Positions 11,965-26,099 of a stretch of DNA of 64,000 nt are shown piece by piece. Source of the stretch: Xiphophorus maculatus (lineage: Eukaryota; Chordata; Actinopteri; Cyprinodontiformes; Poeciliidae); NCBI RefSeq assembly GCF_002775205.1, contig NC_036454.1, positions 11,614,882-11,678,881 on the forward strand. Reading direction: 5' to 3'. The notes under the pieces are model-generated. The model was not told the origin of the DNA. It was given only the letters and a program-made list of their open reading frames with translations, and did not search any database. Every line of letters begins with the position of its first letter. Within the stretch, counting starts at the first letter, position 1. The position numbers were made by a program, and so were the translations under genes.

Positions 11965-12960
11965 TTAGTGAGTAGATCCCTCCTTTGCTTACATTAATCT
12001 TGATCTAAATTAACTGAATTTGCCAGGAAACATTAGTGAACAAACAGCATAACAAAGAAACCATTATGAAAAACGACATGCTAAACAGGTTATATAGATT
12101 TTTAAAGCATAATTAAGGTAATAAAACAATTCTCCAAGCTTTAAATGTCTAATAGAGCTATGGTCAATCCATCATCCAATTGTTATGCTGCCAAGACACC
12201 AGAATCCACAAAAACAGACAAACTGAGAGAGGAAAGCATTCCTTTTAGAAGCATTGCAATCCATAAACTTGGCATTTATGGAAAAGTAACATGAAGAAAG
12301 TCAGAAAAAACAGTCTTAGTTTGTCACAAGTATAAGAGAAGGGTCTCTGGCTAGATGTGATCCACATGAGAATCTTTGACCAACATGTGCCAGAAAACAC
12401 CCCAAACAGGGCCTTCGTACGATGAAACATGGTAGCTGCAACATCAGGCTTTGGGACTGTTCTGGTCAAATGGGAAGATGGATGGAAGTAAACAGGGAAC
12501 CTGGGAGAAAACCTGATAGAAGCTGCAGAAGAGGTAAAACTAAGGCACTGGTTCAGGAGCTCTAAAAATACAACCAGAGCTAAAATAATTGTCAGCGTGC
12601 TAAAATGGCCTAGTCAAAGCACAGTACTAAATCCAGTTCAGAATCTGTGGAAATATTTAAGTGATCACTCTCCAGGCAATCTGGTTGAGCTGGAACTAGT
12701 TTTAGAAGAATGAGCAACAGATTCGGTCTCTAGGTGACTACAGCTTAGGAGACCCCAAAGATCTGCAACTTAGTTTGCTCCAAAATGGATTGTGGGATCT
12801 AAACACAAATTTCTTTTTAATGTGAATTTAAAAACCAGGCATCTTTTTTATTCCTCTTCACAATTCTGCACTACACTGTTCTTGTGCATTACATAAAAGC
12901 TCATTAAACTACATTCAAGTTTGTGGTAGTTGAAAGGATTTTAATACATTTGCAAGGTAC
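11965..12960 (+). mobile_element. Decayed Tc1-like transposon, nearly full length
   Basis: Sense-strand Tc1 transposase segments appear in the expected order: ACATTAGTGAACAAACAGCA (12,030), CCAAGCTTTAAATGTCT, GGTCAATCCATCATCC, CTTGGCATTTATGGAAAAG, GATGAAACATGGTAGCTGCA, GGGAAGATGGATGGAAGTAA and TGGCCTAGTCAAAGC. The 3' terminal repeat follows (AACTACATTCAAGTTTGTGG, ending at CATTTGCAAGGTAC). Frameshifts and stops throughout make it a fossil. The left terminal repeat is only faintly preserved. Confidence 0.85.
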
Positions 12961-13986
12961 TCCATGTTTTGGGATTCTTTTTTATAAATAAACACTTTAA
13001 TTTTGGGATCTGATGTTAAAAAATATATTTTTTTTCATTTGTGACCAAAGATTTAAATGCAAAACATCTCAAGCAGTTTTTAGTATATGATCCATAGAGA
13101 TGGCTAAAGACACATTTTTAAAATGTACTCATTCAGTTGTACAAAATGCTGCCTTGCTATTAATTGTTTCAGCAGTAAAAGCAAGAATTAGATCATTTCT
13201 AAGTGTTTGATTTTATTCAAATTAACCACAACATTTGAGCGAGAGTAAACAACTGCTGCATCTCGTGTTGTCAAAACACAAAATAAGTATGTCAGAACTG
13301 ACTCTTACTCACTGTGTGAAAGACCTCGATTCACAGCTCCTTTTTAAGGCCTTTTGGCAGAACTATCAGCTCAGCCTACTTCTGTCCCGTCTATATTTAG
13401 GTCTGAGTAAAGCCCAGTTGGAAAGCTGTCCTACATAAGACGTCTCTCTGTACCTGCAGGTGAACGCGCCTCAGACACCAGACACACTTTTTGATTTCCC
13501 CGTGTCTCAGTCTGTCCTCACGTGTCTCAGTCAGCTTCAGTCAGTCAGTGAGCCAGTTTACTGAACGGTAGAGGACCAAAGAAGAGAAGCTACGACTAAA
13601 TCTATTATTATTTGAGTTGACCTTTTCTCTTTTCTGCTGTTTTAACCTCGATTGTCGTGGATAAATTTATACCTTATGACTTATCTAACGTCTTTGTTTC
13701 CATGGCTAATATCCAGAGCTGGATCTTGCATGGATGGCAACATGGAGGATCCTTTCCTTCTGTGTCCTAAAAATAAGTATATGCTTAACTTCGTATTTTT
13801 TGCTTTATGAAAAGAATATCATAACATTTTGACACTGAGCTTACCATATGACATCCAGACTCCAGAGGAAACAGAAATAGCTCTTTAATTAGACAACATT
13901 GTACCTTGCATCACTACTGTAATAAGCAGCTTACAGCAGACAGAAGGTACCCTGAGCACAACAATAGGGAAGCCTGTTGGACTGGA

Positions 13987-14130
<144 letters not shown>

Positions 14131-16236
14131 ACATTTAATATTTCTATTGGTGGAGTGGTTTTGGATTTTCCTTGGCCATGGCGCCATGAGATATTAATCA
14201 TATAAAGATGCATCTCTAAGAACATATGAATACATTGAAGAAACCTTTTAAACATTTTTTAGTTTGATGCACTGAGCAAACAAAGCTTGTAAATTCACGT
14301 TATAATAATTAGTGTCTATAACTGAGATGTTGATGAGGGCCTGTAAGCTTTTGAAAGAACATATTTGTGAAGTAGTGAGCAACTTAGCTAACATTTGTCA
14401 GGTGAGGAGGAAATACGTCATTTCTGCAAATTAAGACAACTATATTGCGTTTTTTGTTTGGAACTTTTTTGTAAAAGGTGCAAATACAACAAACAACAGA
14501 GGATGTTGAGAAGAGAGATTTCATGGAGGTTGAATTGAAAAGTAATTTATTAGAATAAATAATGTAGTTTAGTATTAATATAAATCTAAGATAGCAAATT
14601 AGAATAGTGGTATTAGAAACCACCATAAATGTAGCAGTAACAAAAAATTAGAATAGTTGGACTGGGACTGTCAGTGGAAAAGCAAACAAAAACCAAAAGT
14701 CTCTTTGCTCAGAAACTGTGACGCTTTCTGACTCCAGGTCATGTGGGTTTCATAAACCATTACTTCTCTTTTTTGGTCTTATTTTCAATATGTAAGAAGA
14801 ATAATACAAAATGTATGAAAATCACACAAAGTAATATTTTTTTTAATGTTTATTTCTTAAATTGTGTCATTTTTTCCCCTGCATATTTCTCATACTTTCT
14901 ATTTTATGTGAAAATCAACAAGCACATGAGGAGCTTTAGCATTTAGGACTTGTGAGTGCAACTAATTTTTCTCTTTTTTTGTGAATTTTGTGTGGACAGT
15001 GACTCAACTGTTCTGCAGAAGTGTGATAAACCCTTTCACACAGTCCTTTCAGTTCTTTAATAAACCCAACTGTCCCCAGCAAGAAAACTCTTCCCAGTAT
15101 CTACATCTGTTGGCATGTCTCAGTTTTACACTGCTCTAAAGTTACTTAAAGATTTTTCACATACAGTTTACAATTAATGTAAAAAAGAAATTTTAAATAA
15201 AAGTGTGTAGGAGCCTTGTGTAACACAGTGTATATGCATATGAATATAGAGAAATATTCTGTTTTCTATGACTGAAATCAAGTCTTTTTATTTTGTTGAC
15301 TGTATAATGTTTATCTTTTGAGTGTAAAACACTGTCAGTTCACTGGAAAGTCAAAGAGTCTGACCAATACTCAAGGTTTAAACACTGAAGCCAGTGGGGT
15401 GCTTCTCTGTTCGCATGCTTGTGTGTCCAAACATATTTTAGAGTCAGATCAGTTTGATAAGCCGCTGACCAGCCCGTCTCTCTCTGACTCTTTTAAACAT
15501 TCGAGCTGGAAGGCTGCACGTCTATCATCGCCGTCCCTTTGACACAAAGTGCACAGATATGTCGTGAGTGCTGCACTTTGCGTTCTTATTTACTTTGATG
15601 CTCTGACAACCTATCACTTTGGACTTGATAGCAAAACAAAAAAGGTGGTGACAGTGACAGTGGTCCGGAAAAAAAAAAAAAAATCTCTGATTACATAAGA
15701 CACCCTGCAGCTAAAACAGAAAAGCTGGGTATTAGCACAGGGATCACTGGTCTGAATCTGATACTGGTCCGCACTGGACACACTCCTCTCCTCCTCGATC
15801 TGTCTATCTCTGTCTCACACACACTCACACTGATTGGAGCAGGAGCCTGTGCTAACTGTGTGTTTGCGAGACAGTAAAAGATTATCATGTGTGTGCGATG
15901 TGTGAGAGTGGTGTCTGCTCTCCCTGCACACTGGCAGCAGGACTTTCCACCTCCAGCCAGCTGTCAAAGCAACACTCATAAAAATAGAGGGAGAATTAGC
16001 TGCCATCGCAGTGACTGTAACAACAAACACACACAATCAACACACACGGGAACAACACATGCAATCATATCCTCTTTTGACAGAGGCTTCAGCAGCAGCT
16101 GGAGCTAATTGCTATGCAGCGATGAGTCTTCGAAGATATTATTATGCCCTTGAGGAATCATTTTTAGAACTAACTGGCATATAAACTGTAGCAGACAAAT
16201 AAACTCACTCCATGTTGAAGGTTTATCGGAAACCTT

Positions 16237-16755
16237 TTGCTTACAGAGCAAAACGTAGATGGTAGGGCAGCAGGGGAGAGTCAAATGGTTCATATCAAAA
16301 ACAACCACTTACATATGAATCCCTCCTGTCCCTGCTTCAGGCTGAATGAAATCGCCAAGACAAGAACAAATGTGGATGTTCGGAAATATTTAGTCATGAA
16401 AAACAGGAAAAGTCAAGGCGTGGTAACCAAAGGACCACACTTAATTCTAATTGAAAGAGTTCTTCTCTCTTTTTGTACTAGAGCACAAATGCAAAGCAAC
16501 GCTAAAATAAAACAACATGTATTAAAATTTCATATGAATACTATATGTATTTTGACAGAGATATGTACACTGCAGTTTCAACCAGATGGTGAAAAAGTTT
16601 ATCCCAACCATGTATATCATGATTTGATTAGTGAAATGGATCTAAATGCATTGAGGCAACAGGTGGTTGGCAGGCAGTGTTGGGTAATAAGTGAATATTT
16701 AATCAGCGAAAGTTCACACTTTCAAATGAAGGAAACGGAAAGCAAGAAATCTTAG
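16237..16755 (+). other. Open reading frame of 172 codons, unrecognised
   Basis: This is the longest open frame in the 22-kb interval. It is AT-rich, with no domain, signal peptide or clear hydrophobic segment I can recognise. No poly(A) signal, promoter or splice partner was found. A teleost dispersed repeat starts just 50 bases beyond its stop. In roughly 40% GC DNA a frame of this length is uncommon but possible by chance over 64 kb, so I do not call it a gene. Confidence 0.2.
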
Positions 16756-16804
16756 AGGGAACAAGTGGTGAGGGTGAAGAAGGCAAAAACGGAATCTAGT
16801 GGGT

Positions 16805-17330
16805 AAGTATTTATAATCCACCTTTCACAGACTCAAAGTCATAAAACACTGTGGAACATAATTTAAATTAAAGCTTACATAATATAAAGAAAAACAATAA
16901 TACCACAATATAAAAGCCCAATATAGCAAAATGGTTTTCAACAGGTTTTTAATTGCGTCCACAGAATCAGCAAACTGAAGCTATGGGGCTGAAATCTTCC
17001 TCAGTTTAGGAGCCACAGTCTGAAAGGCCATGCCGTCTTATTAGTTTTAGCCTTAGGAGATTCAGGGTTTGGGATCGAAGACCAAAAGCAGCAGCCATTG
17101 CCTGGCCATTTCAAGCATTGAAGATGAGAACAAGTACTTTAAACTAAATTCTTAAATCTTCTAGAAGACCAGGGAGATATGAGCGTGTTTGGTAGATTTC
17201 GTCAGAAGGTTGACTGCTGCACGAGGCATGACTAGAAACCAATAATCCTTATAAATACTGGTCAGTGACATAGAAACCAGGTGAGACTTATTCAACATGA
17301 CCTAACTGACGACCTAATGTTGCCAGATGA
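16805..17330. repeat. Decayed dispersed teleost repeat
   Basis: TATTTATAATCCACCTTTCA, CACAGACTCAAAGTCATAAA and AACACTGTGGAACATAA resemble the common teleost segment 'tttatatagcacctttcacagac...cacaaagtgctttaca'. The sequence continues with segments reminiscent of the same repeat (CTGAAAGGCCATGCCGTC, CAGCAGCCATTGCC, AAGACCAGGGAGATATGAG). It is heavily diverged, and the superfamily is left open. Confidence 0.5.
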
Positions 17331-19784
17331 AAAAATCTAGCTTGCAAGAGCAAACATGATGTGTGGAGGCTTTGTGATTTATTTTTTTTATTAGTTTGTC
17401 CTAAACTCCAGCCTTCTTGCAATCTTTAGCTGTGCATATCTGTAGACACAGTTAGACCTAATCAGACAACTTTATCATCATCAGCTCTCTATACTTGCCT
17501 CCATGATGAATTTCCGTTTCTATCTAAATTAATTGAAAAAATCTTCTGATTATTTAATTGAATTCAAATTTGGATTTGTTATTCTACTATGATAAAAGAG
17601 TTTTTCAGATTGTTAAAATGTACATCCTTTAAAATACACGTCTTTCTCATGACCACACTGAGGGTGACATAGGAACTTACTGCTTAAATTAATAAGCAAA
17701 CTATTCAAAGAGCTTAACTGTGTTTTCCCCCCAGTTTTTTTTAAACATACTTTTTCTCCATATGAGTTTTGGAGTATTTTGGGAGGTATAATAAAAACAA
17801 AACAATTGGCAACAACAATAAATTCCTCCTCCTGTCCTCTTTGGACACAGGAACTTGTTGTTTAAACACAATCTGTCTTTTCTTATGAATTCCAATTATT
17901 AACATGATAAATACAAAATATTAACTAATTTCATTAACTTTTAATTGTATAAAAACCGTTATTGACATCATCATCATTATTTTTTTCGATTGCATTGATG
18001 CACTTTAGATTTGGGCACAACTTTGCACATTTGCTTTTTGACCTCATAGATCTAAATTGGCATATTTGCATAATTTCTTCGCCGACTGAAAAGCAATAGA
18101 GCAAAAACATTTGAAGTGATTTCAATAAAAGTTGCAGCAGTGTTAAAATTATTTTTGAATGGGAGTCAGTGTCACCAAACAAAATGTCAAAGAGACACAG
18201 ATTCTTCAGTGGAGTTTAAAATGCATTATGAAAAATCTGAAGACAAAAAAAAAAATCACAAGACATAACAATCCCCCTTAAAACACAATACAGGACAAAC
18301 ATTTATTTGATTTGCATGAATGCAGCTAAAGTTATGCAAAAGTTAAATAAAAACAAAAAAGAAATATGTGAGGTTCAATGAAAAAATGATTTATGTCTGC
18401 ATTTATTTTGGACTGGAAGGAAAAGAAAAACAAAAAAATGGGAAAAACATCCAATAATAGTGAAGCCATTAATCACCAAATCCATCCAGACAAATGTACA
18501 GATTCTTCAAAAACCAAGATGACTGCATTTAAGATAGAACACTTTGTAAACAAAGGAGGTGGCAACTCCATTTTTCTAATACTTTGTGTGCAGCTTTGAT
18601 TCTTTTCCCCAGGTGTTTACACAACCAGTCACACCTTGAGCCACACATGTGACCAAAACTGTCGAATAAGTCGACGTGTTAGGAAGCGTTCTTCGAGTGA
18701 CTCAAGTCACCCAAAGTGCTCACAGGATGGAGGCGTGTTCAGTGACTCATCTGGCCTTAATGGGCCTTATTGGTTTGATCCTTCAACAAACTCCACTTGA
18801 AGCTGGAACTGTTTCCAACATGATTAGAGCTGGAGAAACTTTTGAGCTGAGGAATAAAAATGTCTTCAAAATCCAAAAGGAAAAATTCCAGTTTTCTCTT
18901 AGTTAAGCATTTAAGATGAGCGGATAAAGCTACACCAACAAACACTTGAACTGAGTCACACTTCTAACATGTCTGTTCAACACACTTTGGTAATTATCAC
19001 TCCTGCAAACCACTTTAAACCCAATGCTTCACCTACTGAGCTCCTGGCACACATTTTCTAACTGCATAGTTAGCTAAGTGAAGATGATAATGAAATGCAA
19101 ATGACAGAGAGCTTCAGGGCATGAATGGGCTGTTTGGTTCACCCATTATTTGATCAAAAATAAAAGGGGCATATGCTTTTTGGTTATTTATGGGCTAGAT
19201 AATAGCTCAAAATCAGGACACGGCATATAAAAGCCCTTCAGAATTGTTTTTATTTCTCACAGTTTGAAAACATTGGCGTGGGAGTTTGGTTTGATCATCC
19301 TCTGTCTTTATCTTTTCTTTATCTCAAAACACTTAGTTCTATTCTCTTTCCAGTTGCATTATAGAAAATTATCCCATTTTATTTTGAATCTATTCACTTT
19401 CATTCTTCAAGTGGAGCTTTGTATGGCGACAGTTCCTCTTTGATTGGCCTAAATGCTCGGCTATGCCCACATTTGTTGCCAAACCATCTGCCACAAAGCC
19501 GCGGTGACTCATTAGGGCAGCCTACGCTCTTATTGAGGATCCATAATTTCCACAAGGTGCCTCCTGCTCTTTCTAATCACCACTTACGGCACCTTCCCCA
19601 GTGTTTCTGTGTGGCTGCGCCACGAATCAATCACAGACCTGAGTATGTGGGCTCCATGTGCTGCAGATGAAAGAGCTGCCATTATCACAACCTCAGCTGT
19701 GAATACACAGGTTTTGTTATTTGTTTTCTGTTCTTTTCTATTCTTGTAGGCACACAATACTTGCATGTGTGAAAATGCACTGAG

Positions 19785-19786
<2 letters not shown>

Positions 19787-19880
<94 letters not shown>
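19787..19880. repeat. (CA)n microsatellite, about 47 units, plus (TC)n tail
   Basis: An uninterrupted AC dinucleotide tract of 94 bases followed by TCTCTCTCT (19,881-19,889). Long His-Thr or Val-Cys open frames over it are artefacts. Confidence 0.99.
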
Positions 19881-19883
<3 letters not shown>

Positions 19884-20454
19884 CTCTCTGTGTCCTGCCA
19901 CCTATCAGAAGTTGATAGTTGACACAAAGAGTGACAACAGTGTTTGTTCTGGTGCAGGCAGGGACAGATCCAGTGTCCAGACAGTGAACTGGAAGCTCCT
20001 GCCTCCTGGAGTCACATGATCACATGTCGCACTGATACTGCTCTTCACCTCTACATCTGATGTCATATTATCACTTTGTCCTTATTGTCTCCTTTTTTTC
20101 AACAATGCAGTGCAAGAGTCATGATTTTAGAGCAATATGTTGGTTTTGATTAATTTTTTCTGCAGGTTTCAGTCAGACTTCTTATTTCTTATTTTTAATC
20201 CAGTTGCCAACAATTTTATTTTTCTTATCTGTAAAACACACACTAAAATAAAAATGTTGAATAGTTGTCAAAGCATCGTGTAAAATAGAATAGCAGTATC
20301 AACAAGCAACCTGTGTCAGATCTTCACTAGATTCATTTTCCTTTATTCAAAGAAGGGACTTCCAGATAGTTGATGTGATGTAGATACAATTTTAACCTTA
20401 ACTTTTGACCATTCCCTGTTTTATATAGTCTATGGGAGAAGAATTAAGAGCTGT

Positions 20455-20950
20455 TGACCTTTTCCACATCCTGTCATCTCACAACCACAAACACCAATGT
20501 GTTTCGTTGGGATTTTATGACGTGTCAAAATAAAGTAGCGAATAACTGTGTAAGGTAAAGAAAATGATACATAGGAAACCCATGGACCATATTTGTTTTT
20601 GCACCACTTATGTCAGGACTTATCAAGTTAAGACTTGGACAGAACTATTCTAACATATGAACACTCTTTGATGTAAACCATTACTATACATTACATTATT
20701 GGGGATCCTGCTGGAAGCAGAAAATTCAAAATTTACATGTTTTTTTTTTTTTTTTTTACAGGAACACCTCATATTAGCTCTATCCATCTTGAAGTGAACA
20801 AAGACTAGCTGCTCTCTCTGCTCCACAGCATGATGCTGCCACTGCCAAGTTTCACAGTGTTGATGGTGTGTTCAGAGCAATGCACTGTTCCCCAAAAAAG
20901 GTTACACCAAAGTCTGGAAGAGGAATTCAATCGGTCTGATCTTGCAAAAC
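20455..20950 (-). mobile_element. Tc1-like transposon fragment
   Basis: A terminal-repeat-like stretch (GACCTTTTCCACATCCTGTC, CACAACCACAAACACCAATG, TGGGATTTTATGACGTGTC) is followed by antisense transposase remnants at 20,825-20,885 (CAGCATGATGCTGCCACTGC, AGTTTCACAGTGTTGATGG). The two parts are joined with a large internal loss and a T tract at 20,741. Confidence 0.75.
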
Positions 20951-21480
20951 GTGGATAGCATTCTGTTCACCTCTCACCAGCCCCCACCGTGCTGACGTCA
21001 GAGTCTCTTCCTCACACTCTGCCTTTTGCCATCTCAACCAGGGCGTGTCTGAGAAGTTATCTCCAAGCCTTCATGGTAATTAAGTCTGAAACTGAACTGA
21101 ATGGCACCTCTGATGTGCGCTGCTTCGCATGTGCAGCACGTTTCTTTGATCATGTTAAGGTGGAAGTTAAGGTGTGGCAAAGGGGAGGACAACAAAAAAG
21201 TATCTGCTTTAACAATTAACTCTGAGAACAGTTTGCACCGACAGTTTGACCTTTGAATGCGGTAATCAGACTACTTCACTGTGAATAAAAGTCTTTTTAG
21301 AGTCCGTTAAATCTGTTTTTTATGTAGTATCTTAAGGGGAAAAATAAGTTTAGTTCCTTTGAATAATTACCTTCTTCATAAGAAAGACCCTTGGTTTGAC
21401 TTGATCCTCAGAAAGACCCCAGAGGGGAAGCAGCACCAGCAGCCTTGGACTTTAAAGCACCCAGACTGCTCATTAAATCC

Positions 21481-21542
21481 ACACACAACCCCCCCCCACA
21501 CACACACACACACACACCCACACACGCCTGCACACACACATA
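21481..21542. repeat. Imperfect (CA)n/(C)n simple repeat
   Basis: A short CA-rich tract interrupted by CCCCCCC and GCCTG. Confidence 0.9.
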
Positions 21543-22784
21543 CGTCCAGTTTGAGCCCTGAGTGGCATGTCTACAACCAATTCCTCTAAGCTCAGCAGGT
21601 CATCTCTGTCGGTTTAACACTTGTCTCCTTTTCTGCCTGCGAAACACAGTCAGAGGGAAACACCAACAGCAGCACAAGTTTAGCTGCTTTGTGAAACAGC
21701 CCCCAGGCTCTACATGAACCTTCATTCACTTTCCTCCAGTTCAAGCCCAATCAACTCGCAGGAAACCCAGAGACGAGAGGAGGGCAGGCCAGCTGCTGCT
21801 CATTGTTCAGCAGCTGCTCAGAACATTTTGCTGAAATGTGACTGGCTATAACAGCCAGCGAGGATGATGATGATCACATGGCGCTGCTTTGCTGTCTGAG
21901 TTTGTCCTGTCAGACTTGCGGCACACAGAGAAAGGCTGATAAATAAGCTTAAACAGAGAGTAAAAGACGAAGGAGCTGAAAACATGCAAAAGATTTTTCA
22001 CTATTTGTGTGTGAAGAATAGTTTATCTGATCAAATAGTCGTCCACCTTTCAATGCAGGTGAATATGTGTTAATTATTGAGCTCAGAGGTGTCAGACGGG
22101 AGATTTTCTTACCTTTGGACGCAGACTGGCTGGCTTTCATCCCATGTTGCTACTCATTATCCTCAGCTCAGTTAACAAGTCCATCCAGCTCTAAAAGCAA
22201 AGAACCAACCCGTTACAGTGCAAAGGGTTGACTTTGTTTCTCTGCACCCTCTCTCTGTGTGGGACAGTGGACGCAGGATTACTGAGAACATGTTTGAAAA
22301 TGAAACTATTAGCATTTAGTCGCCTCTTCAACGGCTGGTTTTTATGTGGTCAGCAGGTTTTGGAATAACTGCACATGAAGACGCTGCTAATCAGATTTTG
22401 TGAATCCCATGACAGCAAATAATCATTTTAGGTTATTTGTCTGCTTAAGCAAACACACCTTTCTGATGGTGAGGCTGACCCACTTATTTTCAATTTCATG
22501 TTCTGTTTTACAGCTGTGGGACACGGTCGAAGTAAAGACAAGAGAGTTTTTACTCGATGCAAAAAGTTAAGACATATTTTAGAGGACATTATTTAAAAAG
22601 ACCAAATAATAACACTTTATATTTTATATGCAAAGCCTCTGATGCTTTGCATTGTGCCTGAAGATATAAAACTTAGATGTAGCTGCTAACCCATGGACAA
22701 ACATTCATTTAAGCTTTCTACACACTATTATCGAGCTAATCTGAATAAAACTTTAGAAAAGTTCAAATCTTCAGCCTGTGTGTG

Positions 22785-22975
22785 TATATCTATCGCGATA
22801 TTCAGTAAATTAGAATACGTGTTCAGATGAGGTTTATTTATCATTCTTGTCTTAAAAATGAACTAAAATAAAGCCTTTCAAACATTCATCTGTGTGTAAG
22901 TCATTTATATAATGTGTTTCACTTAGTGTTCCTGAAATAAATGGACTTCAACAATATTCAAATCTATTGGATGGG
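22785..22975. repeat. Possible fragment of a teleost dispersed repeat
   Basis: ATATTCAGTAAATTAGAATA resembles the 'agtaaattagaatatt' end of a dispersed fish repeat. The rest (to about 22,975) is too diverged to align by eye. Confidence 0.25.
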
Positions 22976-24191
22976 TCTGTATTTTGTCCTCATGCCAGTA
23001 TAAAGTGCAGCATATCAAATTTGATTTTGAGAGTGTTTCTGTGCCCCTTGGATCTAAATAAAGTAGCAAAACAAAAACAAAGTTCGCACATGTTGTTTGA
23101 GGGAAACACATTGCGTCATTCCCAGTGAGATAAGGACTCCTGTCATCGTCTTTTCATGGGAATCTGTTTGGTTGTGAGCATAACTTGCAGCGACTGGTAC
23201 ATACAGGGAAACGTTCAAGGTGAATCAGACGAGTAAACATCACATGGCTGGAAGTGTGATCAGCTTTCTGTTTTACTCCCCCTCTGCAGAGTGAAATTCA
23301 GGACCACTAATAGTGGGTTCTAGAAGTTATTGGAAGTTAAATTTTATCATCAAGATGGAAAAATCAGCTAAAGTGTCTCCTGAAGTTGGAATTTTGACTT
23401 GAAATTTAATTAAGTGAAATGCATTTATTTCAATGGAATTAATGGTCTTTTTGCTGCATTCTAAATGACATCCAACAAAGGAAAGGTTCGTGCTAGGATT
23501 GATGTCATCTGACCATTTCAACATTTTCTGAAGTTTATAATTGTTTTTTATGTATTTGACTACTAATAGAGGGGTTTATCCTTTTTATCTTCATGCAAGA
23601 CTATTTTAATGTGAATCTAGAAGCTCTACTGCACACAGCACGTCTGAAAGATTTCAAAGAAGAGAAATGACATTAACTATCCTTCTGTTTGTGAACCTGT
23701 GAGGGAAGAAAATGCTTCTCTTTGACTTGGAGTTGGAAGGAAGGCTTGAACATAGCAGTAATGAAAAGAAAACATAGAGCCTTCTGAACTCTTTCAGCCC
23801 TCAAAACTCTTGTCAAATTCATATTTTTGGCCAAATGATTTGGCCCAAATAATTGTAGCTCAGTATGATAAGATATGTTGGTGTGAGTAAGACCTAAAGT
23901 TGAATATGTTCTGACTGTCTCATGCTTATAGTTCACAGCTGGGGGATAATTCCTTATGGCAGACAAAGAGTGTAATCAGTTCTCAGAAACAGAAGTATTA
24001 GATCCTGTCACTGCTGCAGTTAAAAAATTTCCAAACTGCATGTTTTTCTACTCAATTTTGTCTGAGTCACCATCAGTAAGAGAGGCGTAGGACTGTCATA
24101 ACACTTTAAAAGTCAAATTGGGCTCAGTGCTTCCCAACTTTTATAGATAGAAAAAGAGTTGCTCCAATGTTTCATTGTTCATACTGCCAGC

Positions 24192-24311
<120 letters not shown>

Positions 24312-24319
24312 TAACTATC

Positions 24320-24412
24320 GTTATGATTAGAAATTAGAGTATAATTTGTATAATTTGATCATGTATAACGCAACAGATCATATTGTGTTATAGTACCATT
24401 TCTAATCATGAC
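24320..24412 (+). repeat. Nested inverted repeat next to the TA tract
   Basis: Outer arms are GTTATGATTAGAAAT (24320-24334) and ATTTCTAATCATGAC (24398-24412). Inner arms are TATAACGCAA (24364-24373) and TTGTGTTATA (24383-24392) around a 9-base loop. Each pair differs at one position, and in a + strand RNA both differences would be G-U wobbles. Confidence 0.7.
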
Positions 24413-26099
24413 AGTATGAGGACTGAAGTCTTGCAACTTTTTCAGGCGATCCTGAGCTGGGGGTATCTGGCAATGTGGAAACGCATGGGCACCGTGTGGT
24501 CATGGTGTTGAGTGAAAGGTCAGAGGAAAGCATCAATGAAGTCAGAAGTCTTTCGACCAATCCACCAAACCGTGATAAGTCGGACTTTAAGTCACTCAAA
24601 TTTAGAACGGTCTAGTATTTCATAAGGAAATAAATGCAAGGATGTGTCCTGTCTGCTCAGTTATCTCGCCTGATCCCTGAAACGGGAGCCAAATCTTGTG
24701 CTGGCAACCTCTACACCAGTCTAAACTGCTTTTCATGCCCCCCTCTCACATGTAAGTAAGCGATCGTACAATTCTCGGCTGTGCCCGGGTCACATGTACG
24801 TCTGCAAAATGGAAAACTGGGTGTCATGCAGTGAAATTATGAGCAAAGACACTATTGAAAGCCTACACATTAATACATCAGTCCATGAAATACCACGCTC
24901 TAATGAACTAAAAGCAGTTCTAACAGTTTTGCTCATACGTTCTCGTCGCAGAGAGATTGAAGCTCGGCAGGAAAAGCAATTAACCTGATCACTTTCCCTG
25001 TTTTCCAAACCAAGCTTCTCAGTGTCCAAATCATTCAGTGATATGTGCACACACACAGCCTAAAATGCATGAGTCCCCACCGGCTAGCAGTCCCCCTTAG
25101 TCTAACATGCTCAACATGTTGCGCAGGATGCGGTCAGATCATGTTGCGCTATAATACTATATACGATTACAGCAGGTGTCACAGAGAGCTGTGTATGTGT
25201 GTTCATGTGTGTGGGCGTGTGTATGTGTGTGTGCATGGCCTCATTAACCTGTTAAGGAGCCTCCGGGCAAAATATTTGTTCTTAACCAGCTGACCCAGTC
25301 AATCTTCTGTGCTGAACTAAACTTTGCATGCTTGGGATTAAAGTAACTTGCTGGGTGGAAAGGGTCCAGATCACACGCTGTTTCTCCACAGTAATGATAC
25401 ACTTGAGTGGCTCAAATATCTAATCAAATTATCACTTCATTGTTAATTAATCAATTTGTAGACACCTTTGCACTTTGTAGCTTTCTGATCATTCAGATCA
25501 TGTGTGCGTGAACTCTTGTTTTTGATGCCTCATCAAGACAGCGTTCAGGATTGTCACCAACAACTGAGGGACCAGCAGTTCTCAAAGAGACCAAAGGTCA
25601 GTTCTGATAAGGGAGAGCGTCATACCTTGATGGGAAATTGGTTCAAGACAATGATCAAGCATTAACTGGAAATGTTTTCAGAATTTGAAAACAGGAAATA
25701 AAAACTAATAAACACGTATCAAAGCATACCAGGTGTAAATGTGTCAGATAATTATAATTTTTTTTTCGGTGATATGGTATATAAAATTTATTTACAGAAC
25801 ATAAAAATACACAAACGACAACTTTGTGATAATATGAAAAATCTTTTGATAGTTTTTTCTACTTTTATTGTGCCACCTATGCTACATTATTCAACTTTAA
25901 AAGTAAGATGCTGCAATAACCAGACACATTTTTTAAGAATCTTTTGATTAATTTTTCTGCATTTGATATTCTTAAATTTACGCCTGCTTCCAGTTAGAGA
26001 ACTTCAGTTGAGTGTAAATAAAGTCTAGCTTTTCTGGAGGATGTGTTTTTTTGGTTTCTTTAGCTACAGCTATACTTTGCAGCCAGGTAACAAAGAGCA

